The notes under the pieces: generated by a model | Databases searched by the model: none | Told to the model about the DNA's origin: nothing | The model's input: the letters and a program-made list of their open reading frames with translations, nothing else | Shown here: positions 1 through 7,135 of the stretch, piece by piece | Position numbering within the stretch: position 1 is the first letter of the stretch | How the letters are laid out: each line of letters starts with the position of its first letter | Position numbers and translations under genes: made by a program | Source of the DNA: DATEJJ01 sp051986465 | GTDB lineage: Bacteria > Actinomycetota > Actinomycetes > Mycobacteriales > Micromonosporaceae | Direction of reading: 5' to 3' | DNA length: 14,356 bases | Assembly (NCBI GenBank): GCA_051986465.1 | Contig: JBPYFB010000377.1 | Coordinates: forward strand, 1 to 14,356

Positions 1-770
1 TGGTAATACTGGACAACGCCGCCAGCGCCGATCAGGTACGCCCGCTGCTGCCCGGCGCCGCCGGCTGCCTGGTAGTGGTGACCAGCCGAGACCGGCTCAG
101 CGGACTCGTGGCCAGCCACGGGGCACATCGGATCAGCCTGGACGTCCTCACCCCGCCGGAAGCCCGGCAACTGCTGATAGCCGTGCTGGGCGCCGACCGG
201 GCGGTCGCCGAGCTGGATGCCGTCAACTCGCTGGCTGGCTGCTGCGGGTACCTGCCGCTAGCCTTGCGCATCGCGGCCGCCCTGCTGCTGGACCAGCCCG
301 GGCACCCGATCGCGGATCTGGTGGCGGAGTTGGAGCAGGATCGGCTGTCCACTCTCGAGGTTGCCGGGGATGAGCAAAGGGCGGTACAGGTCGCGTTCGG
401 CCTGTCCTACTCGACACTGCCCTCCGGCGCGCGGCGGGTGTTCCGGCTGCTCGGTCTGGTGCCCGGGCCGGACGTAACCACCGAGGCAGTGGCCGCGCTT
501 GCCGAAATCCCGGAGCAGCAGGCGCAGCGGCTGCTGGGCCGGCTCACCGCCAACCACCTGGTCGCCCAGCCCACCGCTGGCCGGTACGCGCTGCACGATC
601 TGCTGCGCCGGTACGCCGCCGACCGAGCCGCCGCCGAGGACAGCGAGGATGTCCGGCAGGCGGCGCTTGGCCGCCTCTTCGACTGGTACCTGGCCAGCAC
701 CAACCGCGCCGCAGACCTCCTCTACAGCGAGATGACGCCGAAACGCTGGAGGAAGCGCTGCGACGGGTAA
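1..770 (+). CDS. AfsR/SARP-type NB-ARC regulator, 5'-partial and 3'-truncated
   Basis: The frame is open from base 3 and starts outside the window. What is visible is the second half of an NB-ARC (STAND) ATPase as in AfsR/DnrI-like regulators. A hydrophobic strand ending in VILDNA (Walker B) is followed by VVVTSRDRL (sensor 1), a YLPLALR stretch matching the family GLPLAL motif, and a winged-helix part ending in ALHDLLRRYA (MHD-like). The usual C-terminal TPR array should follow after LFDWYLASTNRAADLLYS. Instead the frame reads about 11 unrelated residues and stops. The break coincides with entry into a Trypco1 fragment in another frame, so the gene is probably a deletion product. Known family role: ATP-dependent transcriptional activators of antibiotic clusters. 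The N-terminal OmpR-like DNA-binding and BTAD domains would lie upstream and cannot be seen, so a non-SARP NB-ARC protein is possible. Confidence 0.8.
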   Translation, partial: VILDNAASADQVRPLLPGAAGCLVVVTSRDRLSGLVASHGAHRISLDVLTPPEARQLLIAVLGADRAVAELDAVNSLAGCCGYLPLALRIAAALLLDQPGHPIADLVAELEQDRLSTLEVAGDEQRAVQVAFGLSYSTLPSGARRVFRLLGLVPGPDVTTEAVAALAEIPEQQAQRLLGRLTANHLVAQPTAGRYALHDLLRRYAADRAAAEDSEDVRQAALGRLFDWYLASTNRAADLLYSEMTPKRWRKRCDG

Positions 771-958
771 AACCAGCGGTCGCCGCCGTGGTCGGCCACG
801 TCCGGGACCTGGCGACTCCGCCGGACAAGGTCCAGCTGGAGTTCGGGGTGAAGCTCACCGCCGAAGCTGGCGTGGTTATCGCCAAAGCGGCCACCGAAGC
901 CAACTTCAAGCTGTCCCTGGAATGGACGCTCGACCCAGGGAAGTCCGAGGACAGGTGA
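731..958 (+). pseudogene. C-terminal fragment of a Trypco1 (CU044_2847-like) protein
   Basis: In frame 2, from 731 to the TGA at 956-958, the translation is about 75 residues. They run DDAETLEEALRRVKPAV, a spacer, then VQLEFGVKLTAEAGVVIAK and ANFKLSLEW. This matches the hallmark of the trypsin-co-occurring domain 1 family: a helix, then a strand with the xVEFGxxLxAEAG motif, then the closing strand xxANFKVxLxW. Full proteins have about 25-30 further N-terminal residues with a start codon, and these are missing. The preceding sequence is NB-ARC regulator in a different frame (join at about 726-733). Inserting one base there would make a single continuous fusion. The domain is known from actinobacterial conflict-type loci with trypsin-like proteases and STAND ATPases. 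I see no protease here. Most likely a deletion scar; a real fusion with a sequencing error is the alternative. Confidence 0.6.
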
Positions 959-1351
959 CTGGTTCCGACAACGTCAGAGGCTGTCGCCAGAGCCGGGTCG
1001 TGGCGTAGTAGTCGGCGAAGCGCCTGTCCAGATTGTACAGGTCGCGCTGGCACTGGCCGCCGGTGGCTGGTGGCAACACGCGCACCACGCTGTGCTGCAG
1101 CGCCAGTGTGCAGTTGACACTGGCGAACACCGACCCCTGCGGTCCAGTATGTGTGGTCGGTGCGGCGGCACCCGACCCGGTCGCTGTGATTACCTCCGAA
1201 TAGGCGCAGGGCAGGGTCGGCGCCACGCACCCCGGTCCGTAGCCGCGATTGGTGGCGCTGGTTGGTGGGACGCGCGAGGGCACCGATCTCGTGGGAACCC
1301 TCGCGCTGGCCAGAAACGACACGGAGTGGCTCGTTATCTGTAGTGCCTGAT
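959..1351 (-). other. 393-base stretch without a recognised gene; coding-like minus-strand frame
   Basis: No family is recognisable on either strand. On the minus strand one frame is open through the whole stretch (stop at 906). Between about 1320 and 970 it has strongly G/C third positions and a protein-like composition with cysteines (GYGPGCVAPTLPCAYS, later VNCTLALQHSVVRVLPP and RDLYNLDRRFADYYATTRLW). Possible GTG starts are at 1322 and 1283, but neither has a Shine-Dalgarno sequence. Its C-terminal end would overlap the Trypco1 fragment. It may be a remnant of a secreted protein gene, or chance openness in GC-rich DNA. No function is proposed. Confidence 0.25.
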
Positions 1352-3967
1352 TCAGGTGAGGGTCAGTTCGCGGGCTTGCAGGTCCCCGTTGGCTTGTGCC
1401 TGGCCAAAGCTTTCGGAGATCCATTGCTTCTGGCTGTAGAGCTTGGTCTGGTCGTCGTACCAGGGTGAGGTCGGGTCGGTCGACTGCGAGTAGCTCAGGA
1501 GTGTGCGGGCCTGGGGTTGGCCGTGGTCGTCCCAGGTGACCGCCATGACGAAGCTCGTACCGTCGACCGGTTCGTAGGTGCCGTCGGGGCGGGACTGGTC
1601 GACCTGCAGGTTGAAGCAGCCCTGCTCGACCACCAGCGAGGTGCCTTGGCAGCCGTCTATCGGGATCCGTACCCCGGCCCGTTCCACGTACTGCACGTCC
1701 CCCCATGGGGCGTCCAGCGGCAGGCCCTTGCTCTGCAGGTACTCGACGGCGTCAGCGAGTGCGGTCCAGACGGCCGGGTTCCCGGCGTTGAGGCGACCGG
1801 GTGTCTCAAGTGGACGGTCGGGGTCGAACGCGTCGGCAAAGATACCGCCGGGTGCGACGGCAGCCCGGTTGAAGAACTCGCTCCAGAGCAGCTCCCCCCG
1901 CGAGGTCGGCGTAGCGTGCAGGTCCCACGAGGCCAGCGTGTCGCAGGCCGACCGGAGGTCGACCACGGTGTTGTTCGACGACGTGGCGACCGGGTTTGTT
2001 CGGCAGGCCGCGACGACCTGGTCGCGCAGCAGTTCGGCGGAGTAGTTGCGGTCCTGGAAGGCCAGCGTTTGCATGTCCTGGAGGGTGAAGCCGTGGCCGG
2101 GCAGGCCGTCGGTGCCGGCGATCCGGTCGGTCATCATCGTCATCGCGACCCGGGTGCGCAGGCTGAGTTCGGTGCGCTCGCCGCCGATGATGCGCGGATA
2201 CCCTTCGATCGTCTGGTGGGGATTGACGAGCCAGTAGCTGTCGTTGGAGTTGCCAACGAAATCCGACCGGATCAGTCGGGGCAGTTCGGCGGGCCCGAAG
2301 GTACCGGGGTCGACCGCGTCCGGGTCGTGCTGCCAGCGGCACTGGCTGCGCGAGCCGTCCAGGACGGGCAGGCCGAGTACTTGGTAGATGACCGTGCCGA
2401 GGCCAGGAACGAGACACCGGTCGACGAGACTGTCGGGCACGTCCGGTACGACGGACTGGTCGGCGTAGTAGGCGACGCCGGTGCGGTCGGTGGCGACGGT
2501 GTTGACCCAGGGCAGGCCCTGGAAGCGTTCCTCGGCCGCGCGTAGCTGGGTCACGTTCTGCGCCTGGTCCATGGCCAGGGAGGTGTCCTCCAGGCGGATG
2601 TTGGTGGCGTTGGCGTCGGCGAGGGCGTACGCGGTGGCCGGCGTCCAATGCAGCAGGTACGCCTGGCTGTCGAACACCGGTCCCCATGGGGTCTCGTAGA
2701 AGGTGTGCCCGCGGGTCTCCAGCGCACCGTCCGGTCCCCGCGCGGTCACCTGGACGGTACGCGCCTGCATGTGCTGTACCCGGCCGTCGACGATGTAGGA
2801 CGTCGGGTCGCCGGGCACGAGGGTGAGTTGGTAGGGGGTGAACCGGTACGCCGTAGAGGCGGTGTGGGTCCACGCGACACCCTGGGTGTGCCCGATGTTG
2901 ATTCCGGGTAATCCCAGCAGCGCCCCGCCGGCGACGTCGAGTTGGCCGGGGATGCTCAGTTCGAACTGTTCGTAGCGGTCGATGCCCTGCCAGGGGAAGT
3001 GTGGGTTGGCTAGCAGCATGCCGGTCCCGTTCGCGGTCGCGGTGCCGCCGATGGCGTACCCGTTGCTGCCGACTGGCAGGCCGCCGCCCGGTACCGGCAA
3101 GGCCTGCCGCAGCCGCTGCGGGTCGATCGCGGCGGCCCCGGCCACGACCGTTGTCGGGGCGGGTGGGACGGCGTCGACGAGCGCCTGCGTGAAGTACTGG
3201 AAGCTCAAAAGCCCGGCCAGCGCGTAGATCCGCCGCCAGACATCCCGATCGGTGATCGGCCTGACCCACGCCCGGCCGTGGCAGGCCGGGTCGCGGACGC
3301 CGGCCGCGCCGCCGATGGCGCGCAGCAGCCGGTCGTACCCGGCGGCGAAGCCGGCCACGGCCTGCCGGGCCTGCTCGGTCGGCCCGTTCGGCGGCGGCTG
3401 GTCGAGCAGCCGCTGCACCAGCCTCTCGTCGTTGATGCGCTGGTAGGCGAAGTCGCTGGCGAGGTTGTTGAACGACACCTGGTTGCCGGGGCTGAGATAG
3501 GTGGCGTCGGGGCCGAAGTACCGCGAGCGCTGGGCCGCGTAGGTGACGAAGGCGTCGGCGAGGACGCACAGGTTGTCCTGTGCCTCCACGTAGCCCTGCC
3601 CGTACCCGACGCCGAAGAACGTACGCGCGCTGATGTGGGCGATTCCACCCTCGGTCCGCTGGATGACCGCGATCGCACCGGGCTGGTTTGCCGGGTCCGT
3701 ACCGGCCGACGCTGAGCTTACGGATATTGCGCCGATGACGGCCACGATCGAAACGCAGCAGAACACCACGGCGACAGCGCGCAAAGACCGACCCGGACGC
3801 GGCACGCCGCGCGGCGGCCCGGCCGGTTCGACGCCTCGTTGGCGTACCCGTGTCTGGCGGCGAAGCAGACGGGTCAGGCGGGACACTGCAATCCGTCCTG
3901 ACACGTGCGCATCCATGGGGGCGGCGGGGAACGACCGGTTGCCGAGCTTGCTGTAGCGATGTGACAT
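1352..3967 (-). CDS. Secreted penicillin acylase-family Ntn hydrolase (aculeacin/AHL acylase type)
   Basis: About 871 residues. The ATG at 3967 is chosen because GGAGGG lies 5 bases upstream; an in-frame ATG at 4000 adds 11 residues but lacks such a site. Numbering below counts from the ATG at 4000 (subtract 11 for the chosen start). An Arg-rich N-terminus and a hydrophobic segment (about 73-93) end in ASAG, a plausible signal peptide. The alpha-chain region begins AVIQRTEGGIAHISA, with VGYGQGYVEAQDNLCVLAD. The self-cleavage site is GSNGY, making Ser312 the N-terminal nucleophile of the beta chain. HFPW (His334) and SNDSYWLVNP (Asn584/586, probable oxyanion hole) follow. Known relatives such as aculeacin A acylase and Streptomyces AhlM remove fatty acyl chains from lipopeptides, penicillins or acyl-homoserine lactones. 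The substrate here is unknown. It lies 46 bases downstream of an alpha/beta hydrolase gene, likely in one transcript. Confidence 0.93.
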   Translation of the reverse strand: MSHRYSKLGNRSFPAAPMDAHVSGRIAVSRLTRLLRRQTRVRQRGVEPAGPPRGVPRPGRSLRAVAVVFCCVSIVAVIGAISVSSASAGTDPANQPGAIAVIQRTEGGIAHISARTFFGVGYGQGYVEAQDNLCVLADAFVTYAAQRSRYFGPDATYLSPGNQVSFNNLASDFAYQRINDERLVQRLLDQPPPNGPTEQARQAVAGFAAGYDRLLRAIGGAAGVRDPACHGRAWVRPITDRDVWRRIYALAGLLSFQYFTQALVDAVPPAPTTVVAGAAAIDPQRLRQALPVPGGGLPVGSNGYAIGGTATANGTGMLLANPHFPWQGIDRYEQFELSIPGQLDVAGGALLGLPGINIGHTQGVAWTHTASTAYRFTPYQLTLVPGDPTSYIVDGRVQHMQARTVQVTARGPDGALETRGHTFYETPWGPVFDSQAYLLHWTPATAYALADANATNIRLEDTSLAMDQAQNVTQLRAAEERFQGLPWVNTVATDRTGVAYYADQSVVPDVPDSLVDRCLVPGLGTVIYQVLGLPVLDGSRSQCRWQHDPDAVDPGTFGPAELPRLIRSDFVGNSNDSYWLVNPHQTIEGYPRIIGGERTELSLRTRVAMTMMTDRIAGTDGLPGHGFTLQDMQTLAFQDRNYSAELLRDQVVAACRTNPVATSSNNTVVDLRSACDTLASWDLHATPTSRGELLWSEFFNRAAVAPGGIFADAFDPDRPLETPGRLNAGNPAVWTALADAVEYLQSKGLPLDAPWGDVQYVERAGVRIPIDGCQGTSLVVEQGCFNLQVDQSRPDGTYEPVDGTSFVMAVTWDDHGQPQARTLLSYSQSTDPTSPWYDDQTKLYSQKQWISESFGQAQANGDLQARELTLT

Positions 3968-3972
3968 GACGT

Positions 3973-3978
3973 CCCTCC
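3973..3978 (-). promoter_or_regulatory. Shine-Dalgarno of the acylase, decides start
   Basis: The minus strand reads GGAGGG, then 5 bases, then the ATG at 3967. It favours this start over the in-frame ATG at 4000, which sits inside a tandem repeat, and over the ATG at 3916, which has no ribosome binding site. Confidence 0.75.
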
Positions 3979-3988
3979 GGCTATTGGG

Positions 3989-4022
3989 TGATGTGGTCAT
4001 GTGCCTGATGTGGTCATGCGGC
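3989..4022. repeat. 17-base imperfect tandem duplication between two genes
   Basis: TGATGTGGTCATG occurs at 3989-4001 and again at 4006-4018, within two adjacent 17-base units that match at 15 positions. One copy contains the stop codon of the alpha/beta hydrolase (4014-4016); the other supplies the in-frame ATG at 4000 of the acylase frame. The duplication therefore created a spurious upstream start for the acylase. Confidence 0.8.
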
Positions 4023-4973
4023 TTCGCTGGGGGTGTGTGACGTCGGTTGGTGGGCGTGGGTGTTCAGCCAGGTGACGACGTGGTCGATGACGCGCTGGTC
4101 GACCGGCTGGCGACACTGGCGGCGGTAGCTGCGCAGGGTCGGCTGACCGGGCTCGACGCGTAGCAGGTGGGTGACATCGGGGACGACATGGCCTTCGAAC
4201 TCGGTCGGTACCAGTTCGGCCATCCGGTCCAGATCAGCCGGGTCGACTTGGAGTTCGTTGGCTCCGGTGATCGCCAGTACCGGGACCTTGGCGGCGGCGA
4301 GGTCCGCGGCGGGGTCGTAAGCCATGAACTCCCGCATCCATTTCGCGTTCATCTTTCTCAGCTGGATCCGCACGGTGTCACCCGTGGCGGCCTTGATCCG
4401 TTCTAGGTTGCGACGGTGCTGCTTGAGCGGGTCGATAGGCAGGACCTTCAGCAGCCAACGGTTGACGCCGGTCAGGGTTTGCAGGATCTGGCGGACCTGC
4501 CATCGCAGGATCTCCTCCCCGGACTTCGCCGACCCGGCCAGCAGCACCACGCCGGCGACCGGGGCTGCCCCAGCGGCCAACCGGGTCGCGTACAACGCCC
4601 CTTCGCTGTGGCCGACGACGAAGATTCCGGACGGGTCGATCTCGGGTCGGGACCCGAGCCAGGCCACCGCGGCCGCAGCGTCGCGAAGCCGGTCGTGGAA
4701 GCCGATGGTCTCGCGGTCGCCCGCGCTGGCGCCGACGCCACGCTTGTCGTACCGGAAGGTGGCGAAGCCGGCCGCGTCGAGGGGCTCGACCAGCGTCGGG
4801 AACAGGTTGAGTCGCAGCCGCGGCCGACTGACGTTGCTGTCGCGGTCCGTGCGTCCCGAGCCGGGCAGCATGAGTACCGCCGGCACCGGCCCCGGTTCAG
4901 TGCGGTCGGGCAGGGTCAGCGTGCCCGCCAGCGTGTACCCGTCCGAGCTGAACGTCACCGCACTATCAGTCAT
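4014..4973 (-). CDS. Alpha/beta hydrolase (esterase/peptidase-like)
   Basis: 319 residues from the ATG at 4973, chosen because AAGGAG lies 6 bases upstream; a longer frame from 5027 has no comparable site. Numbering counts from that ATG. The order is typical of the BAAT/dienelactone hydrolase-like superfamily: VPAVLMLPGSG (strand and oxyanion loop), FATFRYDKRGVGASAG, the nucleophile elbow VGHSEGA (Ser123), a helical cap with several Trp and Arg residues, AITGANELQV (acid probably Glu240 rather than the usual Asp), and VTHLLR (His269). No signal peptide is seen, so it is probably cytoplasmic. The start overlaps the end of the ArsR remnant by 8 bases, and the acylase follows after 46 bases, so co-transcription and translational coupling are likely. 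Substrate unknown. Confidence 0.9.
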   Translation of the reverse strand: MTDSAVTFSSDGYTLAGTLTLPDRTEPGPVPAVLMLPGSGRTDRDSNVSRPRLRLNLFPTLVEPLDAAGFATFRYDKRGVGASAGDRETIGFHDRLRDAAAAVAWLGSRPEIDPSGIFVVGHSEGALYATRLAAGAAPVAGVVLLAGSAKSGEEILRWQVRQILQTLTGVNRWLLKVLPIDPLKQHRRNLERIKAATGDTVRIQLRKMNAKWMREFMAYDPAADLAAAKVPVLAITGANELQVDPADLDRMAELVPTEFEGHVVPDVTHLLRVEPGQPTLRSYRRQCRQPVDQRVIDHVVTWLNTHAHQPTSHTPSEAA

Positions 4974-5251
4974 GGTCGTCTCCTTCACTCTCCGGTTCGG
5001 CGGTAAGCGGCATGAACACGCTGGCAATCAGGCGGCGTTTGCGACCCGGCCTGGGCGGCAGCGCCGTGCGGGGTTGCACCAACGTGACGACGTCGCGGGA
5101 CTCGGCGAACTCCTCATCGGTCAACCACACGGCGTTCATCGAGTAGCCCACCCCCGTCGCGTTGCAGGTCGGGGCGGCCGCGTTGCAGGTAGCGCTCGTA
5201 GGCACCCAGAAGCCCGGCGACTGCGATCGCCGCGATGGTCGACGGGCTCAT
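4966..5251 (-). pseudogene. ArsR-type regulator remnant: C-terminal half only, frameshifted
   Basis: Two frames joined at a G5 run (C5 on the + strand, 5151-5155) give about 94 residues. The first runs from the ATG at 5251 (STIAAIAVAGLLGAYERYLQRG, then RPDLQRDG). The second continues VGYSMNAVWLTDEEFAES and ends GRKRRLIASVFMPL plus an acidic tail. Reading the run as G4 restores RDGVGY. This matches the C-terminal domain of the intact regulator at 8497-9039 (YRQHAIWLNGEELDAM, later RTRYLLSPILFP). The winged-helix half is absent: upstream sequence is the serine hydrolase gene, whose stop overlaps this ATG (ATGA). The stop overlaps the next hydrolase start. It was probably once a regulator co-transcribed with that hydrolase. 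A short functional partner protein whose frame is broken by a homopolymer sequencing error is the alternative. Confidence 0.7.
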
Positions 5252-6801
5252 GACGTTTGCCCTGCTGCTGGCCGCGCCGGGTTGGTCCAGGACCGCAGCA
5301 TGCGGTCATCAATGGAATTGACCGGGACAACTCGATTTGTCACTGTCAGATGGGTGCGGTTGTCACGAATCCGAACCGACAGCGAGGCAACCACCCCTGG
5401 ACTGCTCCCGCCTATGAGGGCTGTGTCGCCGCGGGCGCGAATGAGCCAACCAAGACCTGCGCTGCCTGCGCCATCCTCACGTGAAGCCTGCGGCGTGAGT
5501 GCCTCGTGCGCGAGATCTGCGGGCAGCAGCGATGCCCAGCCAGCCCCCAAACGCACGAGGTCGGCCGCACTCGCCCACAGACCGCCAGCGGCCGGCATGA
5601 CACAGACCGTGGCGGGAACCGGCTCGAAGACGCCCGCCGCACTCACGCGGTAGCCGGTGATTGCGTCGGGGCCGATGTCAGCGGCGCAGGCAGGAAATGA
5701 CGAGCTGGTCATCCCGAGGGGCTCAAGCACAAGGCTAGTGACCGCGTCGACGTACGGCGATCCGGTGACATCGGCGACCAGCTGTCCGAGTACCGCACAC
5801 CCGACGTTGGTCGGGCGGACCAGGCCGCGCGGACCGCCACAGCCGATCACCGGCCCGGTCACCCCCACCAAGTCCGGGACGCGTTCGGCGAAAAGCTCAC
5901 CCGGGTTCGCGGGGACGTTGTCGACGCCACCGCTGTAGCTCAGCAGCTCTCTGACCGAGACCGCGTCATCGGCGAGGCGCACCGTGCGCAGAAAGTCGTT
6001 GGCCGGGCGGTCGAGTTCGACACGGCCCTCGGCGACCAAGCGCAGCACGGCGGTCGTGGTGACGAGGGCCGAAACCCCGGGCGCATACAACCGGTGACCG
6101 GTGGTATCCAGGGGCTCGGCCCGTTCCAGATCTGCCCAGCCCTTCGCGACGGCCCATGCCCGTGCACCAGGCTCGCCGCCGGCGAGGATCAAACCCACCA
6201 GACCCAGTTCCGCGAACGCCCCATCGGCGATCCCAACCACCTCGGCCGGAACGTCACCGACGGTGCGCAGCGGCGGCGCCATCGCGCGAGGATCAGTGAT
6301 CCGGCCACGAAGGGGAACCGGGATCACCGCCATGAGCCGGTGCGGCGGCTCCGCCTCGACCGTCGCGAGCAGCTCGGTGCCCGCGATACGAACCCGCGCC
6401 CCCGCCGGCACCTGGTCTACCACCAGGACATCCCCGCGTAGATCGGGGGCGTGCGCGACGAGTGCCGCGACCAGCTCGCCGAGCGGGAGCATGCTGAGGA
6501 CCTGGCTGCTGAAATGCTGTCCCAACTCGTCTTGCCCAGGAGCCGCCCACGTCGGCTCACCAGCATCCCGGAAACGGCTGATCACCCACATCAAGTGCGA
6601 CAGGGCCGGGCTGTCCTGCGGGCAATGGTTGTTGATGTACTGCTTGAGCGCCGCCCAGCTCGGCTGTCCGTAGTCTCTGGCGATCGCCGCCTGCGCGTCA
6701 TGTAGTGCCCGAAACTCACCCTCAGCCAAGCGATGCTTCGCTTCTAGCTTCAAGTACCGCAAACTCGGATGAGTCGGAAGCGGACGCGATCGACCATGCA
6801 T
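5248..6801 (-). CDS. Beta-lactamase/ORF12-family protein, probable pseudoenzyme
   Basis: 517 residues. The ATG at 6801 has AAGGAAGG about 5 bases upstream. Residues 1-57 (PSLRYLKLEAKHRLA, later DAQAAIARDYGQPSWAALK) match a short helical module seen before ankyrin and beta-lactamase domains. Residues 65-165 (WVISRF, QHFSSQVLSMLPLGELVAAL) resemble the N-terminal domain of clavulanic acid ORF12/LpqF. Residues 190-490 have the class C beta-lactamase/DD-peptidase layout (TTTAVLRLVAEGRVELDRPA, RELLSYSGGVDN, LVLEPLGMTSSSF). The catalytic motifs are altered. SxxK reads S244-A-L-V247, the Tyr of YxN is Pro330 (PTN), and the His of the HxG/KTG-equivalent strand is Ile463 (IGGSSPG). It is therefore probably not a hydrolase and may bind a ligand or partner. 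No signal peptide. The stop overlaps the ArsR remnant start by 4 bases. Confidence 0.88.
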   Translation of the reverse strand: MHGRSRPLPTHPSLRYLKLEAKHRLAEGEFRALHDAQAAIARDYGQPSWAALKQYINNHCPQDSPALSHLMWVISRFRDAGEPTWAAPGQDELGQHFSSQVLSMLPLGELVAALVAHAPDLRGDVLVVDQVPAGARVRIAGTELLATVEAEPPHRLMAVIPVPLRGRITDPRAMAPPLRTVGDVPAEVVGIADGAFAELGLVGLILAGGEPGARAWAVAKGWADLERAEPLDTTGHRLYAPGVSALVTTTAVLRLVAEGRVELDRPANDFLRTVRLADDAVSVRELLSYSGGVDNVPANPGELFAERVPDLVGVTGPVIGCGGPRGLVRPTNVGCAVLGQLVADVTGSPYVDAVTSLVLEPLGMTSSSFPACAADIGPDAITGYRVSAAGVFEPVPATVCVMPAAGGLWASAADLVRLGAGWASLLPADLAHEALTPQASREDGAGSAGLGWLIRARGDTALIGGSSPGVVASLSVRIRDNRTHLTVTNRVVPVNSIDDRMLRSWTNPARPAAGQTS

Positions 6802-7015
6802 GGCAGCCTTCCTTCACGCCCAGGGTCCGCGAAGTCAGGGCAGGAAAGACCACCTTGGTCACGCCAGATGTACCGGTGAGCTTGCAGCTCTGCCCGCGGA
6901 CCAGGAGGCGTCCGGAATCGCCGTTCGTGACTATACCCGAATGACACAAGCCCGGCGCTCGCCCCGGCCCTGGTCCGCGCCGCCATCAGAGCCGAGGACC
7001 GTCGCGGTCGCCCCG

Positions 7016-7047
7016 AAAATCCCGAGGTTAGTTCTCCAGCCCGGGAT
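7016..7047 (-). terminator. Candidate intrinsic terminator downstream of the DUF3887/alpha-beta hydrolase
   Basis: On the minus strand ATCCCGGG pairs with CCTCGGGAT (one bulged T) around a 12-base loop and is followed directly by TTTT. It lies about 90 bases after the stop at 7136, in the right orientation to end that transcript and insulate the serine hydrolase operon. Confidence 0.5.
7029..7043 (-). repeat. 15-base inverted repeat, left copy
   Basis: The minus strand reads CGGGCTGGAGAACTA, identical to the + strand at 9040-9054. The two copies flank the hydrolase/ArsR pair. This copy forms part of the terminator hairpin. Confidence 0.6.
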
Positions 7048-7135
7048 CGTTACGTAGACGCTGGTCGATGTTCGGGTTGGTCACGGCGGCGGGTCTTGTC
7101 CCACACGCAGTCATCGTGCTTGGGGATCGGTCGGG

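Larger units (their letters stand above)
6802..7135. other. 334-base intergenic region with a leader and a terminator
   Basis: It separates two minus-strand genes. No gene is recognised. On the minus strand GGGTATAGT at 6938-6930 could be a -10 element for the downstream serine hydrolase, leaving about 120 bases of leader, but no convincing -35 hexamer lies 16-18 bases away. A hairpin terminator candidate lies at 7047-7016. A minus-strand frame at 6949-6722 is open with fairly G/C-rich third positions but resembles nothing I know. Confidence 0.5.

Noticed and set aside
1346..1356. Palindrome CCTGATTCAGG over the acylase stop as a terminator
   Set aside because: A one-base centre cannot form a hairpin loop with the full stem, and there is no T-run.
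1517..2545. Plus-strand frame of 342 residues antisense to the acylase
   Set aside because: Mirrors the codon structure of the acylase, with Gly/Val/Arg-rich text and no recognisable domain.
1806..3569. Long minus-strand frame of 587 residues inside the acylase
   Set aside because: Low-complexity Arg-rich shadow; the acylase frame carries all the family motifs.
4324..5253. Plus-strand frame of 309 residues antisense to the alpha/beta hydrolase and ArsR remnant
   Set aside because: Both are explained by real minus-strand families; this frame is Arg/Ser-rich shadow.
6930..6938. GGGTATAGT as a -10 element for the serine hydrolase operon
   Set aside because: No acceptable -35 at 16-18 bases; kept only as a remark in the intergenic entry.
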